Shown one piece after another: positions 24,309 to 30,323 of a stretch of 49,000 bases of DNA (position 1 is its first letter; each line of letters opens with the position of its first letter). The DNA is taken from positions 1-49,000 of the IMG/VR virus record IMGVR_UViG_3300034521_000392; one strand, written 5' to 3'. The stretch comes from a virus. A program made the position numbers and the translations under genes. The notes under the pieces were generated by a model. That model did not search any database. It worked only from the letters and a program-made list of their open reading frames with translations, and was not told the DNA's origin.

Positions 24309-24680
24309 TTAATCCTGTTTTATATACGGCAAAAATGCCGAAAACATTCTGTCGAGCAGATAGCAGTAGGTTTCGTTTGCCGTTCCAGTGTCGATTGTCA
24401 CACCAACATCATTGCAGCAGTAAAACGTTGCATGAGCGCATTCGTGAACAAGGGTACTAACGCTGTTATCGAAAACACCAATCAGATAAACGTTTTCACC
24501 TGTTACATCATCGAAAAAATGGCGGCACGCGCCGTTGAACATGCTTATGTCAGCCAGGGAGACACCAAGCGCTTTTTCTGCCTGCTGCCATTCCTCTTTT
24601 GACCGACACAGATACACATTCGCACAGTGAAACAACGGAACGAAAAAGCGCGGTAACTTAGGCCATTTTGTTTTTGCCAT
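24309..24680 (-). CDS. Second HExxH protein beside terminase
   Basis: A 123-residue protein (MAKTKWPKLPRFFVPLFHCA) with H79-E80-C-A-H83 (LVHECAHATF), a zinc-peptidase-like motif, and several cysteines (CCN, FHCA, LCRS, ACRH). It lies three bases before the larger HExxH gene, so two small putative zinc hydrolases are made together. GAGG precedes the ATG. I recognise no specific family. It might be a minimal metalloprotease fold or an inactive partner of its neighbour. Confidence 0.65.
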   Translation of the reverse strand: MAKTKWPKLPRFFVPLFHCANVYLCRSKEEWQQAEKALGVSLADISMFNGACRHFFDDVTGENVYLIGVFDNSVSTLVHECAHATFYCCNDVGVTIDTGTANETYCYLLDRMFSAFLPYIKQD

Positions 24681-24697
24681 TTTTATTACCTCAGGAT

Positions 24698-24738
24698 TTC
24701 ATTATCGAAGCCCCTCAGTGAAGAGCTTCTGTAATGAA
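24698..24738. repeat. Inverted-repeat element, copy A
   Basis: TTCATTA (24698) and TAATGAA (24732) flank GAAGC (24707) and GCTTC (24725), so the 41 bases can form a two-step hairpin. A similar element is at 25294-25331. No T run follows, so it is not an ordinary terminator. Confidence 0.5.
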
Positions 24739-25149
24739 TCAGGCGGTAGCTTTTAGCTCACTGGACTTGTCCCGTGCCATCGAGAGGCACAGTCTCACCA
24801 TAATAGCGACAATTGCGTAGCAGACGGCGGTAAACACCCACCCACCATATGCCAGACCGCCCACAATCAGTACAAGGCAGATCCAGTTATAAAGCCTCTT
24901 TATGAATCCCGGCTTCCCTGATGCCCCTTCGAGATACTTAGTCAGCTTTGATTTCTTCACAGGATCGGTTTCTACCGATATAAGACCAATAGTCGCCATC
25001 GTGATAGCGCAAACGAAGACGGCGAGAAGCATAACCACCCAGTAAGCGCTGACCACAATTGCAGTAATACTTTCCTGCCCTACGACTACTGAATACAAAA
25101 GAACAACCATCAGCGCCAGGGTGACGATGTTAGTGATGAATGATTTCAT
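24739..25149 (-). CDS. Phage membrane protein, several transmembrane segments
   Basis: A 136-residue protein starting at ATG 25149 (MKSFITNIVTLALMVVLLYS), preceded by GGAA. It has about four hydrophobic segments: 4-24, 30-55, 88-105 and 108-125, with a charged loop (VETDPVKKSKLTKYLEG) between the second and third. It lies between two copies of an inverted-repeat element and before the HExxH genes. Function unknown. Possibilities are exclusion of other phages or an accessory lysis or holin-like role, but the order gives no firm clue. Confidence 0.65.
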   Translation of the reverse strand: MKSFITNIVTLALMVVLLYSVVVGQESITAIVVSAYWVVMLLAVFVCAITMATIGLISVETDPVKKSKLTKYLEGASGKPGFIKRLYNWICLVLIVGGLAYGGWVFTAVCYAIVAIMVRLCLSMARDKSSELKATA

Positions 25150-25293
25150 TTTTATTCCAATGAGGAGGTGAGTGTTGTTCGCCGCATTGCCACGCTTCAC
25201 AGAGTTGCGCCGCCACTTCTCGTCTGTTCCGAGCCGCCAAGATAGTGATCACCTCCTACGGGGTTACACAATCTGATCCTTGTCGGGAGGAAG

Positions 25294-25331
25294 TCATTAT
25301 CAAGCCCACCCGTAGATGAGCTTTGTAATGA
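25294..25331. repeat. Inverted-repeat element, copy B
   Basis: TCATTA (25294) and TAATGA (25326) flank AAGC and GCTT. It matches copy A in arms and spacing, although the centre differs. Both copies lie just downstream of a membrane-protein gene and before the next gene on the minus strand. Confidence 0.5.
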
Positions 25332-25364
25332 AGAACCGTTGTGAAAGTGGCTCTCGATTTATGG

Positions 25365-25748
25365 CTAGTTCTTGCCCATTAACTGCGCTGCATATTCAAT
25401 GAGCCATACCTTGGGCGCCAGCCACAGCTGCATTAAGTTTCCAACGTTGGCTAATAGCACCAATCCGCACGCAATGAAGATTGCAAATGAGAACATCATC
25501 CCGAAAAAACCGGTCGATTCCTTCTCGACGCCTTCATGCCACTGATAGGATTTTCTGAAAGCAAAGCACATCGCAATCATGAGTATGGTGCAGGTAAAAA
25601 TGCGGAAGCTATACGACGCCAATTTCCAATGCATAAGCTGTTCTATCACGTCGGGTAATTGAGCCTTGCTAAAATCTACCGCCTGATCAACTCCATTCAT
25701 CGCCTTCCGAATCAAACTGGCGACAATTTTATCTGTCTGCTCGTTCAT
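25365..25748 (-). CDS. Membrane protein downstream of KilA-N gene
   Basis: A 127-residue protein starting at ATG 25748 (MNEQTDKIVASLIRKAMNGV), overlapping the KilA-N stop (ATGA). The N-terminal half is soluble and helical; two transmembrane segments follow at about 47-65 (FRIFTCTILMIAMCFAFR) and 83-105 (MMFSFAIFIACGLVLLANVG). Coupling to KilA-N suggests joint expression under the C4-like RNA. The family is unknown to me. A host-membrane or exclusion role is inference. Confidence 0.65.
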   Translation of the reverse strand: MNEQTDKIVASLIRKAMNGVDQAVDFSKAQLPDVIEQLMHWKLASYSFRIFTCTILMIAMCFAFRKSYQWHEGVEKESTGFFGMMFSFAIFIACGLVLLANVGNLMQLWLAPKVWLIEYAAQLMGKN

Positions 25749-26272
25749 TTCGCCGCTCCCTGCATGATTGCAACCATATCCGGATCCATCTGGTTGATGA
25801 TTCTTTCCCGGGCACCATTCAGGATTTTCTTTCGACCACCAATTCCCCACTTGTTCATGGTTTTGGCGCAGTTGCTCACTTCTTTCGTTTCGTTAGCGAT
25901 CAGCAAGTCGAGTCTGTTTAGGCGGGTCATATTGCTAACGCCGTTAAGTACTGCTTCGCGGAAAGTGTTGTATACACGGATTTCAAACTCTGGCTTCAGC
26001 CAGGCTGCATAGCGAATCACGACCAATTCAAGCGCCCAGGTGCCTTGCTGTAGACCGCCCTTGATGATATTGACCGATGCACTTTTTGTTGCATCGCTTA
26101 AAGCCTGAACAAATCGCTTCACTTGCTTGCTCTTCAAAAACACACCTGGTCGTTGTGACTCGGTTGCTTCTCCATTTGCTACTGCTGCCGCGTGAAGATC
26201 GTTGAGGTTGTATCGACCCTCGTTATCGACGCGAACTGGCACGCCATTTACTACTACCGTTGGATATTGCAT
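25745..26272 (-). CDS. KilA-N domain protein (antirepressor-type regulator)
   Basis: A 175-residue protein starting at ATG 26272 (MQYPTVVVNGVPVRVDNEGR) with AAAGG upstream. Residues 1-110 are a KilA-N domain: YNLNDLHAAAVANGEA, GVFLKSKQVKRFVQAL, then GTWALELVVIRYAAWLKPEF. KilA-N proteins bind DNA and act as antirepressors or killing proteins. The C-terminal third has no named domain. A C4-like antisense RNA and its complementary target lie just upstream, the layout known for ant of phages P1 and P7. It is separated from the lysis genes by a terminator. Confidence 0.88.
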   Translation of the reverse strand: MQYPTVVVNGVPVRVDNEGRYNLNDLHAAAVANGEATESQRPGVFLKSKQVKRFVQALSDATKSASVNIIKGGLQQGTWALELVVIRYAAWLKPEFEIRVYNTFREAVLNGVSNMTRLNRLDLLIANETKEVSNCAKTMNKWGIGGRKKILNGARERIINQMDPDMVAIMQGAAK

Positions 26273-26290
26273 CGTATTTACCTTTTTGGT

Positions 26291-26330
26291 GATATGAGCC
26301 AGTTCTCGCAGACATGGACAGCCCAAGAGC
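26291..26330 (-). promoter_or_regulatory. Target sites of the C4-like RNA in the KilA-N leader
   Basis: In the leader of the KilA-N mRNA lie GCTCTTGG (26323-26330) and CTCATATC (26291-26298), each exactly complementary to eight bases in the C4-like RNA just upstream. The second site ends five bases before the AAAGG ribosome site. Pairing would hide the ribosome site. Confidence 0.55.
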
Positions 26331-26340
26331 GGCACGATGT

Positions 26341-26420
26341 AAGCCACCGTCCTGTCTCTGCCTCATATCCCGAAAAGCTCTTGGTTTTTGTGCGCGGAGA
26401 ATGCGCAGTGGTTTTGCTTC
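26341..26420 (-). ncRNA. C4-like antisense RNA
   Basis: On the minus strand the 80 bases can fold as a junction: an outer stem (CCAC with GTGG plus AAG with CTT), a hairpin TGCGC-loop-GCGCA (26391-26407), and a region exposing CCAAGAGC and GATATGAG, which are complementary to sites near the KilA-N start. The order a, b, a', b' before an antirepressor-type gene is the signature of P1/P7 C4 RNA. A covariance-model search would settle it. Confidence 0.6.
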
Positions 26421-26426
26421 GTGCAT

Positions 26427-26451
26427 AAAAAAGCCCGACCGAAGTCAGGCT
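26427..26451 (-). terminator. Terminator after lysis genes
   Basis: On the minus strand AGCC-T-GAC, TTCG loop, GTC-G-GGCT, then six T, following Rz1 by about 25 bases. It separates the lysis genes from the C4-like/KilA-N unit. Confidence 0.85.
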
Positions 26452-26476
26452 GTGTTTGTCTTTAATGGGTGACGAA

Positions 26477-26734
26477 TCAATCAGACGATCGTGATTCTTC
26501 AATTTTCCTGATGCTGGCCTTATCGATGTTGCACTGGCTCAGTGCTGATAACAGGCTGACATTCAGATCCAAACTGGCCCCGTAAGTCAGCGGATCGGGT
26601 ATAGCTGGCTGGGCAGTCTCAGATGTCAGGTTTGCTGGTATCGGAACCGCTGGAACCTTCACGTAAACTGTCCGCGTATTTCCGCAGCCGGTCAGAAGCT
26701 GAAGCAGGCACAGTCCGACGAGCACAGTCATCAT
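26477..26734 (-). CDS. Rz1: Rz1-like outer-membrane spanin lipoprotein
   Basis: An 85-residue reading frame starting near ATG 26734 (MMTVLVGLCLLQLLTGCG) has a lipobox LTGC, so Cys17 would be lipidated. The mature part is Pro-rich (VYVKVPAVPIPANLTS, AIPDPLTYG), as in o-spanins. It begins inside the Rz gene in another frame and runs past its end, the overlapping arrangement typical of Rz/Rz1 pairs. With Rz it fuses the inner and outer membranes in the last step of lysis. The ribosome site is weak, usual for Rz1. Confidence 0.85.
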   Translation of the reverse strand: MMTVLVGLCLLQLLTGCGNTRTVYVKVPAVPIPANLTSETAQPAIPDPLTYGASLDLNVSLLSALSQCNIDKASIRKIEESRSSD

Positions 26735-27002
26735 TCGTAACAGCCACTTTGATATCTGCCTGGGCTCTCTGTGACTCCAGTGCGATCTGCTGTTTTGCAT
26801 ACTGGTTAGTCTCCAGAACGATGTTGGTGATTTTGATGGTGCGCAGGACGTTGTCGGTGATGGTGACCGCGCTGGTTGCTGACAGCTCAGCATCATCAGC
26901 CCGTTTCTTCTCACTCTGGTAGCTGCCGTAAGAAAACCACGACACCAACGCCAGCAGGAGAATCACGCTAGGCACAATCAGCGACTTCAGGCTGATGTTC
27001 AT
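26619..27002 (-). CDS. Rz: Rz-like inner-membrane spanin
   Basis: A 127-residue protein with an N-terminal signal-anchor (LKSLIVPSVILLLALVSWFS, residues 5-24) and a long periplasmic helix (YQSEKKRADDAELSATSAVT, then TNQYAKQQIALESQRAQADI). This is the layout of i-spanins. The start overlaps the endolysin stop by four bases, and Rz1 is embedded in another frame. It works with Rz1 to disrupt the outer membrane after the endolysin acts. Confidence 0.88.
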   Translation of the reverse strand: MNISLKSLIVPSVILLLALVSWFSYGSYQSEKKRADDAELSATSAVTITDNVLRTIKITNIVLETNQYAKQQIALESQRAQADIKVAVTNDDCARRTVPASASDRLRKYADSLREGSSGSDTSKPDI

Positions 27003-27397
27003 GCAGGGATCTCAACGTGAGGCGCGTCGATGAATTTGGTTTCAATGGGCAGTGACGGGTCATTTTTCCAGTTGATGCCGAATCGGAGTTTCAGACCCTG
27101 TTCATCAGCAGCCTGTTTAACCGCCTTGAGCAACGGCTTGAACTCTTCAATCTTCCAAGTAGTGTTAACTGGGATGATATCGACAGCGTGACCGGTCAGA
27201 TGGCGGCTATTCATTGTCTGCGACTTGCCAGTAGCAACCATTTCTTTCTGTCTGGCTTGCGTTCTCAGACCTTCGATAACGATGAAGTCGACCGGAGTTA
27301 ATTCCAGCGCGCGGCGGATCACTTTTATCAGGTCAGGATTAACACCTTTCAGGTTCGTCTCGCTACGCTGGGAAAACTTAAAGTTATTGGTTTGCAT
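26999..27397 (-). CDS. Endolysin, M15 peptidase type
   Basis: A 132-residue peptidoglycan peptidase. The zinc site is complete: S64-R-H66-L-T-G69-H-A71-V-D73 and a late His127 (APHVEI). This matches L-alanyl-D-glutamate peptidases such as T5 endolysin, and not the lysozyme or transglycosylase type of lambda. There is no signal peptide, so it needs the holin to leave the cytoplasm. The gene overlaps the holin and Rz genes by a few bases. Confidence 0.92.
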   Translation of the reverse strand: MQTNNFKFSQRSETNLKGVNPDLIKVIRRALELTPVDFIVIEGLRTQARQKEMVATGKSQTMNSRHLTGHAVDIIPVNTTWKIEEFKPLLKAVKQAADEQGLKLRFGINWKNDPSLPIETKFIDAPHVEIPA

Positions 27398-27701
27398 TCT
27401 TCATCCCCGTCAGGCGTTCCCAGAAGTACGTCAGTGCCACGGAACCCATCGCCCCGCTAATGCCTGAAGTAACCAGAATCATGTAAAGGCTAAGCCCGCT
27501 TTCAACGCTGATCAGGCCACCAATGAGACCGGTAAAGCCGGACACTGCAATTTGCGCCAGCGCGTTGATCCAGCTCCAGGTGGCTTTGTTCTGCTTAACG
27601 TCAATAAGGTATCGGACCAGGCCGCCCCAGCATGACAGAGCAAGGACAATCAGCCATGACACTCCGGCAATGCTTTCTTTATCTTGCATACGTTTAGCCA
27701 T
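27384..27701 (-). CDS. Holin
   Basis: A 105-residue membrane protein. Start ATG 27701 (MAKRMQDKESIAGVSWLIVL) has a strong GGAGG. Three hydrophobic segments lie near residues 11-30, 45-65 and 70-92, with a charged C-terminus (WERLTGMKNANQ). It precedes the endolysin and overlaps it by 14 bases. It would form the membrane holes that release the endolysin. It resembles the phage holin families of LydA-like type, but the class is uncertain. No dual-start antiholin is evident. Confidence 0.8.
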   Translation of the reverse strand: MAKRMQDKESIAGVSWLIVLALSCWGGLVRYLIDVKQNKATWSWINALAQIAVSGFTGLIGGLISVESGLSLYMILVTSGISGAMGSVALTYFWERLTGMKNANQ

Positions 27702-27798
27702 ATCACCTCCGAAGAAACGGGGTGCTGTGTTTGTAGTGTGGGAGGCCGTCAGACACTGATAGCTACGTGGCATCTTTGATTGATTGTCTGCGGCCTGA

Positions 27799-27822
27799 AT
27801 AAAAAATCCCACGGCGTGTGGG
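27799..27822 (-). terminator. Second terminator downstream of pR'
   Basis: On the minus strand CCCAC, loop ACGCC, GTGGG, A, then a T run. It lies about 130 bases after the pR' start and 100 before the holin, so late transcripts cross it only with Q. Confidence 0.75.
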
Positions 27823-27883
27823 CAATATGAGGGTCTAGCAATGTCAGCTCTTTGGCTGGATACCCTGGCTGGGATTTGGCAAT

Positions 27884-27913
27884 AAAAAAGCCCGAGGCGT
27901 TAACCTCAGGCTT
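27884..27913 (-). terminator. First late terminator (tR'-like)
   Basis: On the minus strand AGCCTGAGG, loop TTAACG, CCTCGGGCT (one mismatch), then five further T. It lies about 40-65 bases after the pR' start, shorter than lambda's 194. Confidence 0.85.
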
Positions 27914-27957
27914 GAATTCTTTACCGTAACAATTCACGGATTTTTAGTGTTAGGGCG

Positions 27958-27986
27958 ATGATATTCTAACTTTCGTCATTATGCAA
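27958..27986 (-). promoter_or_regulatory. Late promoter pR'
   Basis: On the minus strand TTGCAT (27981-27986), 17 bases, TATCAT (27958-27963; five of six matches). It lies 20 bases after the end of Q, as in lambdoid phages, with start near 27950. The untranslated leader holds two terminators. Q would act here to extend transcription into lysis, head and tail genes. Confidence 0.75.
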
Positions 27987-28005
27987 GCTGCAATCGTTAT
28001 CGGAA

Positions 28006-28785
28006 TCAAACTTTGCTAGTAACTTTCGATAAAATCGCATTTGCCGCTGATTCCGCCTTTTCAATCTCTGCAATTAAAGTCTCATAGAATGGCTTAACGG
28101 CCTTGTCCCATACACCTGGTGAAATAGCGTCAGTAAACTGGCGGATGGATCGATAGCAGGACGCTGCCGGAAGGCGCTCATATCCCCTGCCTGAGCATTG
28201 ACGGCAAGCGCTCATAACTGGAACACCCTGCTCCTCTGACTTCTTGCGATCCAATGCCATACCTCTTCCTCTGCACTTCACGCAGGATGTTGAAATGACG
28301 CCTCGGCCACTACATTTCTTGCACGTCTCTTCTACCTGTTCATTCGCTGTTTTTGCAGGCGTTTTTTCTCCACATCCGGGATGCTTAACTACCAGTGTTT
28401 CCTTCCTGATTACGCCGCGACCTTTACAGCATGAGCAGGTAACCTGGCTGGCTGCTGACCGGCAATAATCCTGATATGCAAAAGTTGCGAGAGTTTGCAG
28501 AACCTTGCCCTTAACATTAGTCTCAAGCTTGCGAATGGCTGCCACCTTATCGCAGTGCTTTATCCCGTATTGCATTAGCAACTGAACGGATTTCTTTTTA
28601 TCAGCATCACTCAGATTCATCTTTCCGCTAAAAGCACTGAATCCAAGCGGGGCGCGACTTTGCACCATGCCGAATGCCGCCATAACATCAGTACCAGTTA
28701 AAGAATCTGATGCGGTCGCCCTTGGTGAATCTGATAGTTGCGGTGATTTAGGAGAGTGAAATTTAACTGTGCTTTCAAGATTCAT
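28006..28785 (-). CDS. Q: Late antitermination protein Q
   Basis: A 259-residue protein (MNLESTVKFHSPKSPQLSDS). It belongs to the large zinc-containing Q family of lambdoid phages: four CxxC-type knuckles lie between residues 115 and 205 (CSCCKGRG, CKKCSGRG, CVKCRGRG, CRQCSGRG), like a DnaJ zinc region. The conserved SLTGTDVMAAFGM stretch is near residue 30. Q binds DNA at pR' and modifies RNA polymerase so it reads through terminators. The expected promoter and terminators directly follow. Start overlaps the preceding small gene. Confidence 0.93.
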   Translation of the reverse strand: MNLESTVKFHSPKSPQLSDSPRATASDSLTGTDVMAAFGMVQSRAPLGFSAFSGKMNLSDADKKKSVQLLMQYGIKHCDKVAAIRKLETNVKGKVLQTLATFAYQDYCRSAASQVTCSCCKGRGVIRKETLVVKHPGCGEKTPAKTANEQVEETCKKCSGRGVISTSCVKCRGRGMALDRKKSEEQGVPVMSACRQCSGRGYERLPAASCYRSIRQFTDAISPGVWDKAVKPFYETLIAEIEKAESAANAILSKVTSKV

Positions 28786-28904
28786 GCTGCTTCTCCTAAT
28801 GGCTGTTTGGTTTTGGTCTGGTTCTGGCTGTGCTTTGCTACTGGCGGCATCTTGGCGCGCATGACGCTTTCGGCCTGGTATCGGGCTATCTGCTCGCGGG
28901 TCAT
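28782..28904 (-). CDS. Small nin-region protein upstream of Q
   Basis: A 40-residue protein (MTREQIARYQAESVMRAKMP) with GGAGG four bases before the ATG. Its start overlaps the NinG stop and its stop overlaps the Q start, both four-base ATGA overlaps, so it is a link in a translationally coupled chain. It is basic and rich in Gln and Lys near the C-terminus. Function unknown; similar short genes occur in the nin regions of lambdoid phages. Confidence 0.7.
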   Translation of the reverse strand: MTREQIARYQAESVMRAKMPPVAKHSQNQTKTKQPLGEAA

Positions 28905-29488
28905 GCTGCCTCCTGCTGTTTCAGTTCTTTGAGCTTTGCGCGGTAATGCGCAGCCAGTGCGTCGAGTTCTTCACGGGTCCATTTCTTGGTTTCATGCGGC
29001 CCCATCAGGCGGTCATAGGCCGCTTGCCCAATCTTGGCGATCAGTCGTGGGCGGTATTCACCGATATTCCCTGACAGGTAGGAGTTACAGGCCTCACACT
29101 GGATATGGCAGTTGGTTTCGTCGTAGCGGGTTTCTGGCGATGCGCCGACGGTACGGAAGTGACCAGCGTTCATCTTCGCGCCGGAGTTACGACCACAGCT
29201 GATGCACGGTTGCCCTGCATCACGCTGGCGAATGAACGCGTTAAACGCTGTCTGAGCGCGTTTGTGATATTGGCTGAGTGGTTGCAATGCTTTCTTGCGA
29301 ATCTTCAGCTCACGGCGCTCCTGTTGCGCTTCCTGCTTGCGTTTGCGCTCGGCATCCAGTTTCTTCTTCGCTAACAGCAACTGGCTGTACTCGAAGCCAT
29401 GCTCAGGACAGCACCACCATACGTTGTCGTAGGTAGCAGTGAATTTGGTCTTGCAGATTTTGCAGCTGCGGCGGGTTGGTTTACGCAT
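28901..29488 (-). CDS. ninG: NinG recombination protein
   Basis: A 195-residue protein starting at ATG 29488 (MRKPTRRSCKICKTKFTATY). It has an N-terminal zinc knuckle (CKIC ... WCCPEH), a long coiled coil (KKKLDAERKRKQEAQQERRE) and an HNH-like C-terminal part (QPCISCGRNSGAKMNAGHFR, CHIQCEACNSYLSGN). Lambda NinG (Rap) is a structure-specific nuclease of Holliday junctions that aids focused recombination. The start overlaps NinB by eight bases. All cysteine pairs look intact. Confidence 0.93.
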   Translation of the reverse strand: MRKPTRRSCKICKTKFTATYDNVWWCCPEHGFEYSQLLLAKKKLDAERKRKQEAQQERRELKIRKKALQPLSQYHKRAQTAFNAFIRQRDAGQPCISCGRNSGAKMNAGHFRTVGASPETRYDETNCHIQCEACNSYLSGNIGEYRPRLIAKIGQAAYDRLMGPHETKKWTREELDALAAHYRAKLKELKQQEAA

Positions 29489-29930
29489 TGCGATCACCCC
29501 ACTGCTTAGCCCATTCAATTTCAATGCGGGACTTGTCGCTGAATTTGACGTTCTGCTGCGTGCCGAACCAGTAAATGGCCTCGATGACTTCTACCATCTG
29601 ACGGACGGTCATCTTGCTGGTACGTTGACCGAACATCACAATGCCGCCATCCAGACCAGGAGCCATGCGTTGCTCCTGCTTCTTGGACTTGGCGACCATT
29701 GCGGTTATCAAATCTTTCCAGTCGTCTGAGTCGTATTTGTTGCCGAACCAGAGAACCTGATCGGATAGGTCTTTCAACAGCGGCCATAATTTACGGTTTT
29801 GCTGAGCGGTGCGGGTCATCTCTTTTATGTCGAGAATCAGCGGACGCTTAGCGTCGACCGGCAACTCACGGATGTAGTTGATGGCGTTCTGCTTAACAGA
29901 TTCATTTACGAGGTGGAATTGTTGCTTCAT
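29481..29930 (-). CDS. ninB: NinB recombination protein
   Basis: A 149-residue protein starting at ATG 29930 (MKQQFHLVNESVKQNAINYI) with GGAGG upstream. It matches lambda NinB (Orf): KRPLILDIKEMTRTAQQNRK and LWPLLKDLSDQVLWFGNKYD are highly conserved. NinB binds single-stranded DNA and substitutes for RecFOR in loading recombinases. It is the first nin gene of a coupled set with NinG, a small gene and Q. Confidence 0.93.
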   Translation of the reverse strand: MKQQFHLVNESVKQNAINYIRELPVDAKRPLILDIKEMTRTAQQNRKLWPLLKDLSDQVLWFGNKYDSDDWKDLITAMVAKSKKQEQRMAPGLDGGIVMFGQRTSKMTVRQMVEVIEAIYWFGTQQNVKFSDKSRIEIEWAKQWGDRNA

Positions 29931-30025
29931 ACGCCACCTCCGAGAGATAACGCAGAATGCAGAAAATCGCAGGTGCATTTCTGCATCTGTGACAGGTGGT
30001 TTGAAGTACTCTTTGTGTTTCGCAT
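29927..30025 (-). CDS. Possible 32-residue leader ORF before ninB
   Basis: ATG 30025 (MRNTKSTSNHLSQMQKCTC) has GGGAAAT upstream and its stop overlaps the ninB start (GTATGA). The arrangement would couple ninB translation to the leader. There is no family support. The ribosome site lies in a 15-base sequence shared with the ant leader. Confidence 0.35.
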   Translation of the reverse strand: MRNTKSTSNHLSQMQKCTCDFLHSALSLGGGV

Positions 30026-30083
30026 CTAATTTCCCAATCAGATGCAGAGGTCACAACCAGTTGCTCAGACTGGCTGCGACATA

Positions 30084-30112
30084 ATTATAACACTAATTTT
30101 GAGAGTGGGTAA
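30084..30112 (-). promoter_or_regulatory. Promoter upstream of ninB with extended -10
   Basis: On the minus strand TTACCC (30107-30112), 17 bases, then TATAAT (30084-30089) preceded by TGT, a consensus extended -10. It overlaps the 3' end of the preceding small gene. It could drive nin genes and Q apart from pR. Confidence 0.5.
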
Positions 30113-30323
30113 TGTTGCTTGACGTTGCGTTAGTCATCACCTTCCCGCAGCGCTTGCAGTAGATACCATGAAACGTCTCTGGCCTTGTTTTATCAATCAT
30201 CTCGCATATGTTACTGCTGCTATATCCAGCCCCTTTTATGTTTAGATTCGGCGCGCCTTTGGTAATTGTCGGACGATATGAATGACCGAACAGAAAGCCT
30301 AAAACACCGCGACATTTATCCAT
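30093..30323 (-). CDS. Small zinc-knuckle-type phage protein
   Basis: A 76-residue protein (MDKCRGVLGFLFGHSYRPTI), start ATG 30323 overlapping the upstream stop, with AAGGGG before it. It has an N-terminal GLFGH-like motif and a C-terminal IYCKRCGKVM pair that, with Cys4 or His, could bind zinc. Similar short proteins are common in lambdoid early regions and have no assigned role. It is the last gene before the ninB promoter. Confidence 0.65.
   Translation of the reverse strand: MDKCRGVLGFLFGHSYRPTITKGAPNLNIKGAGYSSSNICEMIDKTRPETFHGIYCKRCGKVMTNATSSNITHSQN

Noticed and set aside
27749-27937. 62-codon minus-strand frame in the late leader starting at GTG 27937
   Set aside because: It runs through both terminators after pR' and lacks a ribosome site, so it is untranslated leader.
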